Assembly: GCA_963805505.1 (NCBI GenBank)
Contig: CAWDUP010000007.1
Location: 868,001 to 932,000, forward strand
Direction of reading: 5' to 3'
DNA length: 64,000 bases
Origin: JANPBY01 sp963805505
GTDB lineage: Bacteria > Actinomycetota > Actinomycetes > DATJPE01
The position numbers were made by a program, and so were the translations under genes. This document shows positions 1 to 7,431 of this stretch, one piece after another; within the stretch, counting starts at the first letter, position 1; each line of letters begins with the position of its first letter. The notes under the pieces were generated by a model, which was given only the letters and a program-made list of their open reading frames with translations, ran no database searches and was not told the DNA's origin.

Positions 1-304
1 TCTCCGGGATCCCGTCAGCGACAAAGGCCAGGGAGGGCGTGTGTCGCACCCCGGTCTGGCGCCCGACCTCTGAGCGCAGGACCCCCTTGGCGCTTTCCAG
101 TGCGGCCGCTGTGGCGACCCGCTCCTCGTCTGAGCCGTAGACCGTGTAGAAGACAGTCGCCTCACGAAGGTCATTCGTGATGCGCGTGTCAGTGACCGTC
201 ACGAAGCCGAGCCGCGGGTCCTTCACCTTGCTCTCGAGGGTCTCAGCGACAATCACCTTGATCCGGTCGGCCAGCTTGCGGGCGCGCGCCTCATGGGTGG
301 TCAT
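1..304 (-). CDS. rbfA: Ribosome-binding factor A (3' part missing)
   Basis: Partial gene; its C-terminal end lies beyond the left edge. The visible 101 residues start MTTHEARARKLADRIKVIVA and continue with KDPRLGFVTVTDTRITNDL, the KH-type core typical of RbfA, a cold-shock factor that binds the 30S subunit and helps 16S rRNA 5'-end maturation. The ATG at 304 overlaps the stop of the upstream ylxP by 4 nt (ATGA), which fixes the start. It is the last visible member of the nusA-infB operon, a conserved actinobacterial order. Confidence 0.93.
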   Translation of the reverse strand, partial: MTTHEARARKLADRIKVIVAETLESKVKDPRLGFVTVTDTRITNDLREATVFYTVYGSDEERVATAAALESAKGVLRSEVGRQTGVRHTPSLAFVADGIPE

Positions 305-597
305 TCGTCCTCCTCGGAATGGAACCTCTGACGAGCAGACAGCAACTCGAGCTCTGGGCGAGCGACGACCAACCGCTCACACTGATCGAGCACCTCGACG
401 CAGTGCGCTCGGTCGGGGGCGACCACCGCGACCCCGACAAGCGCTCGCCGGTGCAGATCGAGATGACCGGCCTCGGCCGCCGAGACCTGGAAGCGGCGGC
501 GAAGCTCAGCGACCAGCGGCCGTACGACTGATCGCTTCTCCTTCAACGAGTGCACGTCCCCCAGAAGCAGATCAAGAGCCAGCGTCCCGGTGAACAT
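301..597 (-). CDS. ylxP: DUF503 / YlxP-like protein
   Basis: 98-residue protein with the DUF503 signature near the N-terminus (LLLGDVHSLKEKRSVVRPLV) followed by a predicted alpha/beta fold. The family is small, conserved between infB and rbfA in Gram-positive bacteria and has no firmly established reaction; a role in RNA or ribosome metabolism is inferred only from position. Start is ATG at 597; the stop overlaps the rbfA start (ATGA), so the two are probably translationally coupled. A 145-nt gap with dyad symmetry separates it from infB. Confidence 0.9.
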   Translation of the reverse strand: MFTGTLALDLLLGDVHSLKEKRSVVRPLVAELRRRFQVSAAEAGHLDLHRRALVGVAVVAPDRAHCVEVLDQCERLVVARPELELLSARQRFHSEEDE

Positions 598-662
598 CAG
601 CGCCCTCTCTCTTCCCCGCGAGTCCCTGCCGTGCAGTGGAAGGACCGTGGTGCCGCACCGAA

Positions 663-709
663 GAGTTTCGTTGAGAACTCGCGGCGAAGCCGCGGTGAAG
701 CAGAAACTC
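663..709 (-). other. Nested inverted repeats between infB and ylxP
   Basis: An outer pair GAGTTTC (663-669) / GAAACTC (703-709) encloses a perfect hairpin of 6 bp with a GAA loop at 680-694 (CGCGGC-GAA-GCCGCG). No T-tract follows in either direction. It lies inside the operon, so it is more likely an mRNA processing or stability element, or a partial terminator, than a full terminator. This is the only recognisable feature of the 598-742 gap. Confidence 0.4.
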
Positions 710-742
710 GTAGGTGCGGCGCCTCGGGCCGCCCTGCTAGGC

Positions 743-3490
743 CTAAGCCCGTACCTTCTCCCGCATCTCGTAGGTCTCGATCACGTCATCGACCTTGACA
801 TCGTTGAAGGATCCGAGGCCGATGCCGCACTCGAAGCCCTCACGGACCTCGGTGGCGTCGTCCTTGAACCGCTTGAGCGAGTCGATGGTCAGGTTCTCGG
901 CGACGACAGCACCGTCGCGGATGAGCCTGGCCTTTGAGTTGCGGACGATCGTCCCGGTGCGGACCAGCGATCCGGCGATGTTGCCGAACTTGGAGGATCG
1001 GAAGACTTCGCGGACCTCCGCCGTGCCGAGCTGAGCTTCCTCGAACTCCGGCTTGAGCATCCCCTTGAGCGCCGCCTCGATATCATCGATCGCGGCGTAG
1101 ATGACCGAGTAGTAGCGGACATCGACGCCTTCACGATCGATCAGCTCGCCCACGCGCTCGGCGGGTCGGACGTTGAACCCGAGGATCACCGCACTCGATG
1201 CAACCGCCAAGTTGACGTCGTTCTGGGTGATCGCACCGACGCCGCGATCGATGACTCGCAAGGACACCTCATCGCCCACGGCGATGTTGAGCAGCGCATC
1301 CTCGAGTGCCTCGACGGAGCCGGAGACGTCGCCCTTGAGGATGAGGTTGAGGGTTTCGGTCTTGCCCTCTTCCAAGGACTTGAACAGGTCTTCGAGCGAG
1401 ACCCGACCACGCCGCTGAGCAAGTGCCGCATTGCGTTCCCGCGCCGAGCGCCGCTCGGCGATCTGGCGAGCGACCCGGTCTTCGGGAACCACGAGGAAGC
1501 TGTCACCGGCGTCCGGGACCGAGGTGAGCCCCAGCACCAGGACCGGTGCTGCCGGACCAGCCTCTTCCACGGTGTTGCCGTGCTCGTCGAGCATCGCACG
1601 CACGCGACCGAAGGCGTCGCCTGCGACGATCGAGTCACCTGGCCGCAAGGTGCCGCGCTGAACCAGCACGGTGGCGACCGGGCCGCGGCCGCGGTCGAGG
1701 TGTGCCTCGATCGCCACACCCTGGGCGTCCTGAACTGGATTGGCTCGCAGATCCAGGGAGGCATCTGCGGTCAGCAGCACCGCTTCGAGCAGGGCCTCGA
1801 TGTTGAGATTCTCGCGAGCGGAGACGTCGACGAACATGGTGTCGCCGCCGTACTCCTCGGCAACCAGGCCGTACTCGGTCAACTGGCCACGGACCTTGGA
1901 CGCGTCGGCGCCCTCCTTGTCGATCTTGTTGACCGCCACCACGATCGGGACCTCTGCGGCCTGGGCGTGGTTGAGTGCCTCGATGGTCTGCGGCTTGACC
2001 CCGTCGTCAGCAGCCACCACGAGGATCGCGATGTCGGTGACCTGCGCACCGCGCGCACGCATGGCCGTGAAGGCCTCGTGACCCGGAGTGTCCAGGAAGG
2101 TGATCCTTCGGTCCACCCCGTCATGCTGCGCCGTGACCTGGTAGGCCCCGATGTGCTGGGTGATCCCGCCCGCTTCGGCCTTGACCACGTCGGCGTCGCG
2201 GATGGCGTCCAACAGGCGGGTCTTTCCATGGTCGACGTGACCCATGACCGTGACCACCGGTGGACGGACGACCAGGTTGCTCTCGTCGCCCTCATCCTCA
2301 CCGAACTCGAGGTCGAAGGACTGCAGCAGCTCGCGGTCCTCGTCTTCTGGGGAAACCACCTGGACGTCGAAGTTCAGCTCTGCACCCAGCAGCTGCAGCG
2401 TCTCGTCGTTGACCGACTGCGTGGCCGTGACCATCTCGCCCAGGTTGAACAGGATCTGGACCAACGAGGCCGGCTCAGCATTGATCTTGTCGGCGAAGTC
2501 GCTCAGCGAAGCACCGCGCGGCATCCGGACGACTTCACCGTTTCCACGCGGCGCAATGACGCCTCCGATGGACGGCGCCTGCATGTTGTCGAACTCTTGA
2601 CGACGCTGCTTCTTGCTCTTGCGACCGCGAGTCGGACGCCCACCAGGCCGTCCGAATGCTCCGGCCGTTCCGCCACCGCGGCCGCGATTCCCGCCGCCGC
2701 CAGGGCGACCGGAGAAGCCACCTGGTCGACCGGCGTAACCGCCACCGCCTGGGGCACCCCCGCCACCTGGCCCAGCAGGGCGTCCGGCGTAACCGGGTCG
2801 GCCGCTGCCGCCACCACCTCCGGGTCGGCTGGCTCCGCCGGGGCCAGGACGGCCACCGGGGCCGGGACGGGCGGAGGGGCCGCCGGGCTGGGGGCGCGTC
2901 GGCATCATGCCGGGGTTGGGGCGCGGTCCGCCGGGTCGCGGTGCGCCCGGAATGCCCCCTTGCGGGCGCGACCCGCCGGCGGTGTCGACCCCGTCGGACC
3001 CGTCGGCCGCCGCCGGACGCGGCGCAGGGGCCTTGCCCATGCCAGAAGCCTGCGAGCTGAAGGGATTGTTGCCCGGCCTCGGGGCGCCAGCCGGACGTGG
3101 GGCGGGGCGTGGCGCAGGAGTTGGCTTCGGTGGTGCGGGTGTCGGGGCCGCCGAGGCGGCTGGTGCTTGCGGCTCCGCGGAGGCATCTGGCTCGGTGGGC
3201 ACCGTGGGTGCCGCAGGCGTGCTCACCTCCGGAACGGAGCTGGGAACCTCAGCGGGAGCCGCCGTCTTCGTGGCCGCGGGGGTCTTCTTGGCGGCCTTCT
3301 TGGCCGGTGCAGAAGGCGCCTCGCCGGCGGCGGGGGCTGGGAAGGCCTCGCGCAGCTTCCGGACGACAGGCGCCTCGACGGTAGAGGACGCCGAACGGAC
3401 GAACTCCCCCATGTCCTGGAGCTTGGTCACCAGGACCTTGCTTTCGATACCGAGCTCCTTGGCGAGCTCGTAGACACGGACCTTGGCCAC
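743..3490 (-). CDS. infB: Translation initiation factor IF-2
   Basis: 915-residue GTPase that delivers fMet-tRNA to the 30S subunit and promotes subunit joining. Residues 1-50 form an IF2_N domain. About 55-300 is a low-complexity linker, first Ala/Pro/Lys-rich and then very Gly/Arg/Pro-rich, followed by a basic patch (KSKKQRRQEF) near 291-300 and a second IF2_N domain around 315-375. The G domain has GHVDHGKT at 417-424, DTPGH at 467-471 and NKID at 521-524; domains II-IV fill the rest. The start is GTG at 3490, preceded by GAGGAG at suitable spacing. The long Gly-rich linker is typical of actinobacterial IF-2. It sits between ylxR and ylxP in the nusA operon. Confidence 0.97.
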   Translation of the reverse strand: MAKVRVYELAKELGIESKVLVTKLQDMGEFVRSASSTVEAPVVRKLREAFPAPAAGEAPSAPAKKAAKKTPAATKTAAPAEVPSSVPEVSTPAAPTVPTEPDASAEPQAPAASAAPTPAPPKPTPAPRPAPRPAGAPRPGNNPFSSQASGMGKAPAPRPAAADGSDGVDTAGGSRPQGGIPGAPRPGGPRPNPGMMPTRPQPGGPSARPGPGGRPGPGGASRPGGGGGSGRPGYAGRPAGPGGGGAPGGGGYAGRPGGFSGRPGGGGNRGRGGGTAGAFGRPGGRPTRGRKSKKQRRQEFDNMQAPSIGGVIAPRGNGEVVRMPRGASLSDFADKINAEPASLVQILFNLGEMVTATQSVNDETLQLLGAELNFDVQVVSPEDEDRELLQSFDLEFGEDEGDESNLVVRPPVVTVMGHVDHGKTRLLDAIRDADVVKAEAGGITQHIGAYQVTAQHDGVDRRITFLDTPGHEAFTAMRARGAQVTDIAILVVAADDGVKPQTIEALNHAQAAEVPIVVAVNKIDKEGADASKVRGQLTEYGLVAEEYGGDTMFVDVSARENLNIEALLEAVLLTADASLDLRANPVQDAQGVAIEAHLDRGRGPVATVLVQRGTLRPGDSIVAGDAFGRVRAMLDEHGNTVEEAGPAAPVLVLGLTSVPDAGDSFLVVPEDRVARQIAERRSARERNAALAQRRGRVSLEDLFKSLEEGKTETLNLILKGDVSGSVEALEDALLNIAVGDEVSLRVIDRGVGAITQNDVNLAVASSAVILGFNVRPAERVGELIDREGVDVRYYSVIYAAIDDIEAALKGMLKPEFEEAQLGTAEVREVFRSSKFGNIAGSLVRTGTIVRNSKARLIRDGAVVAENLTIDSLKRFKDDATEVREGFECGIGLGSFNDVKVDDVIETYEMREKVRA

Positions 3491-3507
3491 AGTTCTCCTC
3501 TGGGTTT

Positions 3508-3528
3508 CGGTCCGAGCGTGCCGGACCG
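3508..3528 (-). other. Short hairpin between ylxR and infB
   Basis: Perfect 7-bp stem CGGTCCG / CGGACCG with a 7-nt loop in the 100-nt gap upstream of infB. No T-tract follows. It could be an mRNA processing or stability hairpin within the operon. Functional relevance is unproven. Confidence 0.3.
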
Positions 3529-3590
3529 GACTTACGGGGACGTACTCATCGCTGGGTGCTCATCGAGCGCTCATCGGTGGAACCCGCTCT

Positions 3591-3821
3591 CTAGACGGTC
3601 GGCTGGACGTACGCCCGCACTGCGGAGTCCACGAGCGGCCCGGCCGAGCGCAAGGCTCGGACGAACGCCCGACGACGCAGGGCGAGATCGAGACAGGTGG
3701 TCGTGGGGTGGAGGTACGCCCCTCGACCGGGCTGCCGAGCCAGCGGGTCGGGGAGCAGAACTCCGTCGACGTCCACCAAGCGCAGCAGGTCGGCCTTGGC
3801 GGTCCTAACGCGGCACCCCAC
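3591..3821 (-). CDS. ylxR: YlxR (DUF448) RNA-binding-fold protein
   Basis: Small protein of the YlxR/DUF448 family, encoded between nusA and infB as in most Gram-positive bacteria. The family has an RNA-binding-like fold and has been linked to nucleoid or RNase P functions; its exact role here is unknown. The visible sequence continues GCRVRTAKADLLRLVDVDGV and contains RQPGRGAYLH, the conserved second motif. The GTG at 3821 is the only standard start in frame, but it would remove the first part of the family hallmark: the codons just upstream still read PLRTCV. The true N-terminus is therefore probably a few codons upstream at a non-standard codon, for example a CTG. Confidence 0.8.
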   Translation of the reverse strand: MGCRVRTAKADLLRLVDVDGVLLPDPLARQPGRGAYLHPTTTCLDLALRRRAFVRALRSAGPLVDSAVRAYVQPTV

Positions 3822-3886
3822 ACATGTGCGCAGGGGACGAGCAGAAACCGCCGGCGGTCCGGCAGAGTGCAGTCTAGCCTGTCCGC

Positions 3887-4999
3887 TCAGGCTTCCACGC
3901 CTCCATCGGTCCGAGCATCGTTCGCAGCGTCGTTCGCGGCGTCCACCGGGGCGGCGTCAGAGCGGATGTCGATGCGCCACCCGGTCAGCCGTGCGGCCAG
4001 CCGCGCATTCTGGCCCTCCTTGCCGATGGCCAGCGACAACTGATAGTCGGGGACGATCACTCGCGCGGCCCGAGCAGCGGCGTCGACGATCTCGACGCGG
4101 ACCACCTTGGCCGGCTGGAGCGCCTCGGCGATGAACTCCGCCGGGTCGGCCGACCAGTCGACGATGTCGATCTTCTCGCCGTGCAGCTCGGTCATGACCG
4201 CGCGGGCGCGGGCGCCCATGGGGCCGATGCAGGCCCCTTTGGCGTTGACGGTCGTCCGGCGGGAGGTGACCGCCATCTTGGTCCGGTGGCCTGCCTCGCG
4301 GGCCATCGCGACGATCTCTACGGTGCCGTCGGCGATCTCCGGCACCTCTTGGGCGAACAACTTGCGCACGAGGTTGGGATGCGTGCGGGACAACCCGACC
4401 TGAGGCCCTCGTACACCCTTGCGCACGGCGACGACGTAGCACTTCAGACGCAGCCCGTGCTCATAGCGCTCTCCAGGCACCTGCTCCTGGACGGGAAGGA
4501 GGCCCTCGACCTTGCCGAGGTCGACGAGGACGTCTCGGGGATTGCTCCCCTGCTGGATCACCCCCGCGACGATGTCGCCCTCCCGTCCGGCGTACTCGCC
4601 GAAGGTGAGCTCGTCCTCCGCGTCCCGTAGCCGCTGCAGGATGACCTGCTTGGCCGTCGTCGCAGCGATCCGGCCGAAACCTTCAGGGGTGTCGTCGAAC
4701 TCCGGTGGCGGCGCAGCCGCTGCCTTGGCGACCGACGTGTCACGGTCAGGATCGGCGCCCTCCCGGTCATCCCCCTCCGTGCTGTCCGTGTCGGCGTCCG
4801 AGGGCTCTGCCTCGTCCTCCCGAGCCCAGACCGTGACGTGGCCGCTGCTTCGGTCGAGCTCGACGCGGGCATGCGCGCGGGCACCCTCGGTGTGGTGGTA
4901 GGCCACGAGCAAGGCCGCTTCGATGGCTCCGACGAGCAGGTCGAAAGACACGTCCTTCTCGCGCACCATGCCGCGCAGAGCACTCATGTCGATGTCCAT
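3887..4999 (-). CDS. nusA: Transcription termination/antitermination factor NusA
   Basis: 370-residue RNA-polymerase-associated factor controlling pausing, termination and antitermination. It has the N-terminal RNAP-binding domain (MDIDMSALRGMVREKDVSFD), an acidic insert rich in D/E at about residues 65-105, an S1 domain (IVAGVIQQG...VDLGKVEGLLP) and KH1/KH2 domains (GACIGPMGARARAV; LAIGKEGQNARLAARLTGW). It lacks the C-terminal acidic repeats of proteobacterial NusA, as is normal for actinobacteria. The ATG at 4999 has GAGGAGGG about 6 nt upstream, inside the 3' end of rimP; only one base separates it from the rimP stop. Confidence 0.96.
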   Translation of the reverse strand: MDIDMSALRGMVREKDVSFDLLVGAIEAALLVAYHHTEGARAHARVELDRSSGHVTVWAREDEAEPSDADTDSTEGDDREGADPDRDTSVAKAAAAPPPEFDDTPEGFGRIAATTAKQVILQRLRDAEDELTFGEYAGREGDIVAGVIQQGSNPRDVLVDLGKVEGLLPVQEQVPGERYEHGLRLKCYVVAVRKGVRGPQVGLSRTHPNLVRKLFAQEVPEIADGTVEIVAMAREAGHRTKMAVTSRRTTVNAKGACIGPMGARARAVMTELHGEKIDIVDWSADPAEFIAEALQPAKVVRVEIVDAAARAARVIVPDYQLSLAIGKEGQNARLAARLTGWRIDIRSDAAPVDAANDAANDARTDGGVEA

Positions 5000-5000
5000 C

Positions 5001-5510
5001 TCAGCCCTCCTCGTCGCCTGTCGTGGTGTCGTCGACCCGATCCGACGGTCCTTCGCGGTGGGTGAACTCCACCTGGACCCTCGCCGTACGCACTCCGGAG
5101 TACTCGACCCGACGATCGTGACCGTCGACGTCCAGATCGACACCCTCGGCGTCGGTTGCCTCGATCCGCCCGGTCAACCGTCCACCCGTAACCAGCTCGA
5201 CATCGACGAGCCGGCCGGTCGCCCGGCGCCAGTGCCGCGCCTGTGTCAAGGGGCGATCGACGCCGGGGGAACCGACCTCGAGGACGTAGGGCTGCGCTCC
5301 CATGACGTCGGCCTGGTCGAGGAGGTCAGACAGCGCCCGCGAGACCAGGGCGACGTCGTCGAGCGAGACACCCCCGTCTTTGTCGACGGCGATCCGTACC
5401 AGCCGACGGCGACCGGCGGGGATGACCTCGACACCTTCGAGGTCGAGACCGACCGCGGAGACGACCGGAGTCACGAGGGGCCGGAGCCGATCGGCTGTCG
5501 CGGCGCTCAT
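5001..5510 (-). CDS. rimP: Ribosome maturation factor RimP
   Basis: 169-residue factor needed for 30S subunit maturation. The N-terminal domain contains GLDLEGVEVIPAGRRRLVRI and DGGVSLDDVALVSRALSDLLD, then VLEVGSPGVDRPL, the family hallmark, and a C-terminal SH3-like domain. I chose the ATG at 5510 because AGAGGGG lies 5-6 nt upstream; a GTG at 5552 would add 14 residues but has no ribosome-binding site. It is the first gene of the rimP-nusA-ylxR-infB-ylxP-rbfA operon. Confidence 0.94.
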   Translation of the reverse strand: MSAATADRLRPLVTPVVSAVGLDLEGVEVIPAGRRRLVRIAVDKDGGVSLDDVALVSRALSDLLDQADVMGAQPYVLEVGSPGVDRPLTQARHWRRATGRLVDVELVTGGRLTGRIEATDAEGVDLDVDGHDRRVEYSGVRTARVQVEFTHREGPSDRVDDTTTGDEEG

Positions 5511-5552
5511 CGGACCCCTCTTCTGTTGTCGTGACGCACTGTTCGCCGACAC

Positions 5553-5558
5553 AGTCTA
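5553..5558 (-). promoter_or_regulatory. rimP: Possible -10 box for the rimP-nusA-infB operon
   Basis: TAGACT on the minus strand, 43 nt upstream of the rimP ATG, fits the actinobacterial TANNNT -10 pattern. No convincing -35 is seen at 17 nt. Weak call, based on position and one hexamer only. Confidence 0.25.
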
Positions 5559-5601
5559 GTCGGTGCACGACCTGCCGGGTCGACGTGAAACCATCACCAC
5601 G

Positions 5602-6156
5602 ATGCCCGACCTCCCGCCAGATCCGAGCCTTGAGATGGCAGCCCGACCGCTTGGTCGGCGGGTCGTTCTGCGCGCGGCCGGGCTCGGTGTGCTGGCGCTC
5701 GGTGCGGCAGCCTGCCAGGGCTCGACGCCCGACGTGTCACCTCCCCCATCTCCGTCGGCCGACTCCCTCGCAGCCGCACGCGCGGCTGACCAGGAGGACC
5801 GACTGGCGGCGCTGGCCCAGCGGACGGCCTCAGCACACCCCAGCATCGCCCTGGCGGCCACGGCCGCGCAGGCGCACACCACCCACGCAGAGGCGTTGCG
5901 CGAGACGTTGCCATCCGTCCGGTCGGCGTCCGGCAGCCCCTCTCCGTCCGCTGAGCGGTCGGCACCAGCGGTCCTCGCGACGCCAGCCGCGGCGGCGCGG
6001 GCCCTGGCGGCAGCCGAGCTGGCGGCGAGCCGTGACCACCAGCGAGCGCTCGCCCCCAGCGGGGTCAGTGGCGCGCTGGCTCGCCTGCTCGCCTCCATCG
6101 CCGCCTCAGACGCTGGGTTCGGTCAGGCGCTCCGAGACGAGGTGGTGGCTCGATGA
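5602..6156 (+). CDS. Tat-type lipoprotein paired with a DUF4439 protein
   Basis: About 184 residues. An N-terminal twin-Arg stretch (GRRVVLRAAGLGVLALGAAAC) ends in a lipobox Cys, followed by Ser/Pro-rich QGSTPDVSPPPSPS, so it is probably exported by Tat and lipid-anchored. The mature part is Ala-rich and helical (HTTHAEALRETLPS, AARALAAAELAASRDHQRAL), similar to ferritin-like DUF4439 neighbours, but I see no complete metal site. The start is uncertain: GTG 5563, ATG 5602 and ATG 5635 are in frame and none has a clear ribosome-binding site; I took the middle one. The stop overlaps the next gene (ATGA). Function unknown. Confidence 0.75.
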   Translation: MPDLPPDPSLEMAARPLGRRVVLRAAGLGVLALGAAACQGSTPDVSPPPSPSADSLAAARAADQEDRLAALAQRTASAHPSIALAATAAQAHTTHAEALRETLPSVRSASGSPSPSAERSAPAVLATPAAAARALAAAELAASRDHQRALAPSGVSGALARLLASIAASDAGFGQALRDEVVAR

Positions 6157-6572
6157 CGCGCGAGGAGGCTCTGCAGGCGGTGCTCGCCGGGGAGCATGCG
6201 GCCGTGTACGCCTATGGCGTGGTCGGAGGAGTGCTGCACAGCCAGTCCGACCAGCCGGCGGCCCGGGCCGACTATGACCTGCATCGGGCCCGCCGCGACC
6301 GGGTGACTGCACTGCTGGTGGAGTCAGGCGCCACACCAGTGCCCACGGCGGCTGGCTACGACCTGGGCGGGCCGGTTCGGACACCGAGGCAGGCGCGTGC
6401 CCTCGCGGCGCGGGTCGAGGCTGCCCTGATCGGGCCGTACGCCGACCTGGTGGGTCAGTCCGAGGAGGACCTGCGGACGACTGCCGCATCCTGGTGCGCT
6501 CTGTCAGCCACCCGGTCCATCGGCTGGGGTGGCGCACCGACGGCGTTCCCTGGCCTCGCCGAGCGGGCGTGA
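6153..6572 (+). CDS. DUF4439 ferritin-like protein
   Basis: 139-residue protein of the DUF4439 ferritin-like family, common next to rimP in actinobacteria. The N-terminal helix (EEALQAVLAGEHAAVYAYGVVGG) carries the conserved Glu/His pair of the family and a second helix contains DYDLHRARRDRV. It has no signal peptide and probably works with the preceding lipoprotein, to which it is coupled by a 4-nt overlap. A metal-binding or redox role is inferred from the fold only. Confidence 0.85.
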   Translation: MTREEALQAVLAGEHAAVYAYGVVGGVLHSQSDQPAARADYDLHRARRDRVTALLVESGATPVPTAAGYDLGGPVRTPRQARALAARVEAALIGPYADLVGQSEEDLRTTAASWCALSATRSIGWGGAPTAFPGLAERA

Positions 6573-6590
6573 CTCAGCGCCCGCACATTA

Positions 6591-6657
6591 GAGCGCCCGC
6601 CGGCTCCTGACCACAACGTCGCGGCACCGTCGGGACACCTGTCCGGCCCGGGCGCTC
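6591..6657. terminator. Possible bidirectional terminator between convergent genes
   Basis: Perfect 9-bp inverted repeat GAGCGCCCG (6591-6599) / CGGGCGCTC (6649-6657), extended by CCGG (6600-6603) / CCGG (6643-6646) with a 2-nt bulge. It fills the gap between the convergent DUF4439 and HAD genes. No T-tract follows, which is common in GC-rich actinobacteria. Confidence 0.45.
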
Positions 6658-6659
6658 CA

Positions 6660-7367
6660 TCAACGCCAGGAGTCGACCAGCGGGAGCAGATCGGTCAAGG
6701 TGGCGATCACCCCGTCCGGATCACCTTCGATCCTGCCCCGTTGAACCCGCGGGATGTCCGAGTGCGGCACCAGCACCGCGCGCATCCCCACTTGTTTCGC
6801 GCCGTGAATGTCCTCGAAGGGCCGGTCACCGACATACACACAAACGGCTGGATCGTCGATGTCGAGAACCTCCATCGCGGCGCGAAACGCCTCCGGATGC
6901 GGCTTCGTCCACGGGATCTCGCTGGTGAAGACCGCCCCATCGACGAGGTGCGCGATCCCGTCTCGGGCAAAGACCGCCTCGTGGTATTCGCGGGTCCACA
7001 ACGTGTTCGACAGCACACCGACCAAGATGCCCCGGTCGCGGAGGCCCTCGAAGCAGGGAATGACGTCGGGGTCGGTCCAGGTGTGCGGATCCCAGAAGGC
7101 CTGAAAGGCCGCCAACGCCTCCTCGTGCCGCGGCCCGTCCGCCTCGATCCCGGCCGAGCGCAGGAGCTCGTCCATGGTTGAGGACCGGTGCTCCTCACGG
7201 GCGGCCGCCCACGAGGCTGCCTCGGCCAGCTGGAGCTGTCCCGCGAGCTCATCAGCGCGAAGCGGGTCGTACACCGCCGTGTAGGCCAGCCACTGCTCCC
7301 GTAGGTCGATGACGTGCCAGGGGGTCAGCGTGCCACCCCAGTCGAAGATGACCGCCTCGATCGTCAT
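6660..7367 (-). CDS. HAD-superfamily hydrolase
   Basis: 235-residue haloacid-dehalogenase-fold hydrolase, probably a small-molecule phosphatase; substrate unknown. Motif I is VIFDWGGTLTP (residues 5-15; note WGG rather than the usual DGT context but the first Asp is present). Motif II is VGVLSNT, motif III the Lys in WTKPHPEAF, and motif IV is VYVGDRPFEDIHGAK. The helical cap lies between about 20 and 110. The start at ATG 7367 begins MTIEAVIFDW; upstream in-frame codons are not protein-like. It is transcribed with, and just downstream of, proS. Confidence 0.88.
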   Translation of the reverse strand: MTIEAVIFDWGGTLTPWHVIDLREQWLAYTAVYDPLRADELAGQLQLAEAASWAAAREEHRSSTMDELLRSAGIEADGPRHEEALAAFQAFWDPHTWTDPDVIPCFEGLRDRGILVGVLSNTLWTREYHEAVFARDGIAHLVDGAVFTSEIPWTKPHPEAFRAAMEVLDIDDPAVCVYVGDRPFEDIHGAKQVGMRAVLVPHSDIPRVQRGRIEGDPDGVIATLTDLLPLVDSWR

Positions 7368-7431
7368 GACGCCCGAGCCTACGGACCGAGCACGCGATCC
7401 TGGGGCCGGCCCAGCGAGCCGAGCCTGGAGG

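Noticed and set aside
1580..3808. A 742-codon open frame on the plus strand opposite infB
   Set aside because: It is the antisense shadow of the Gly/Arg/Pro-rich infB sequence; composition is not protein-like and infB is unmistakable.
5004..5143. Longer NusA with 48 extra N-terminal residues starting at 5143
   Set aside because: The extra part lies fully inside rimP, is not NusA-like, and the ATG at 4999 has a strong ribosome-binding site.
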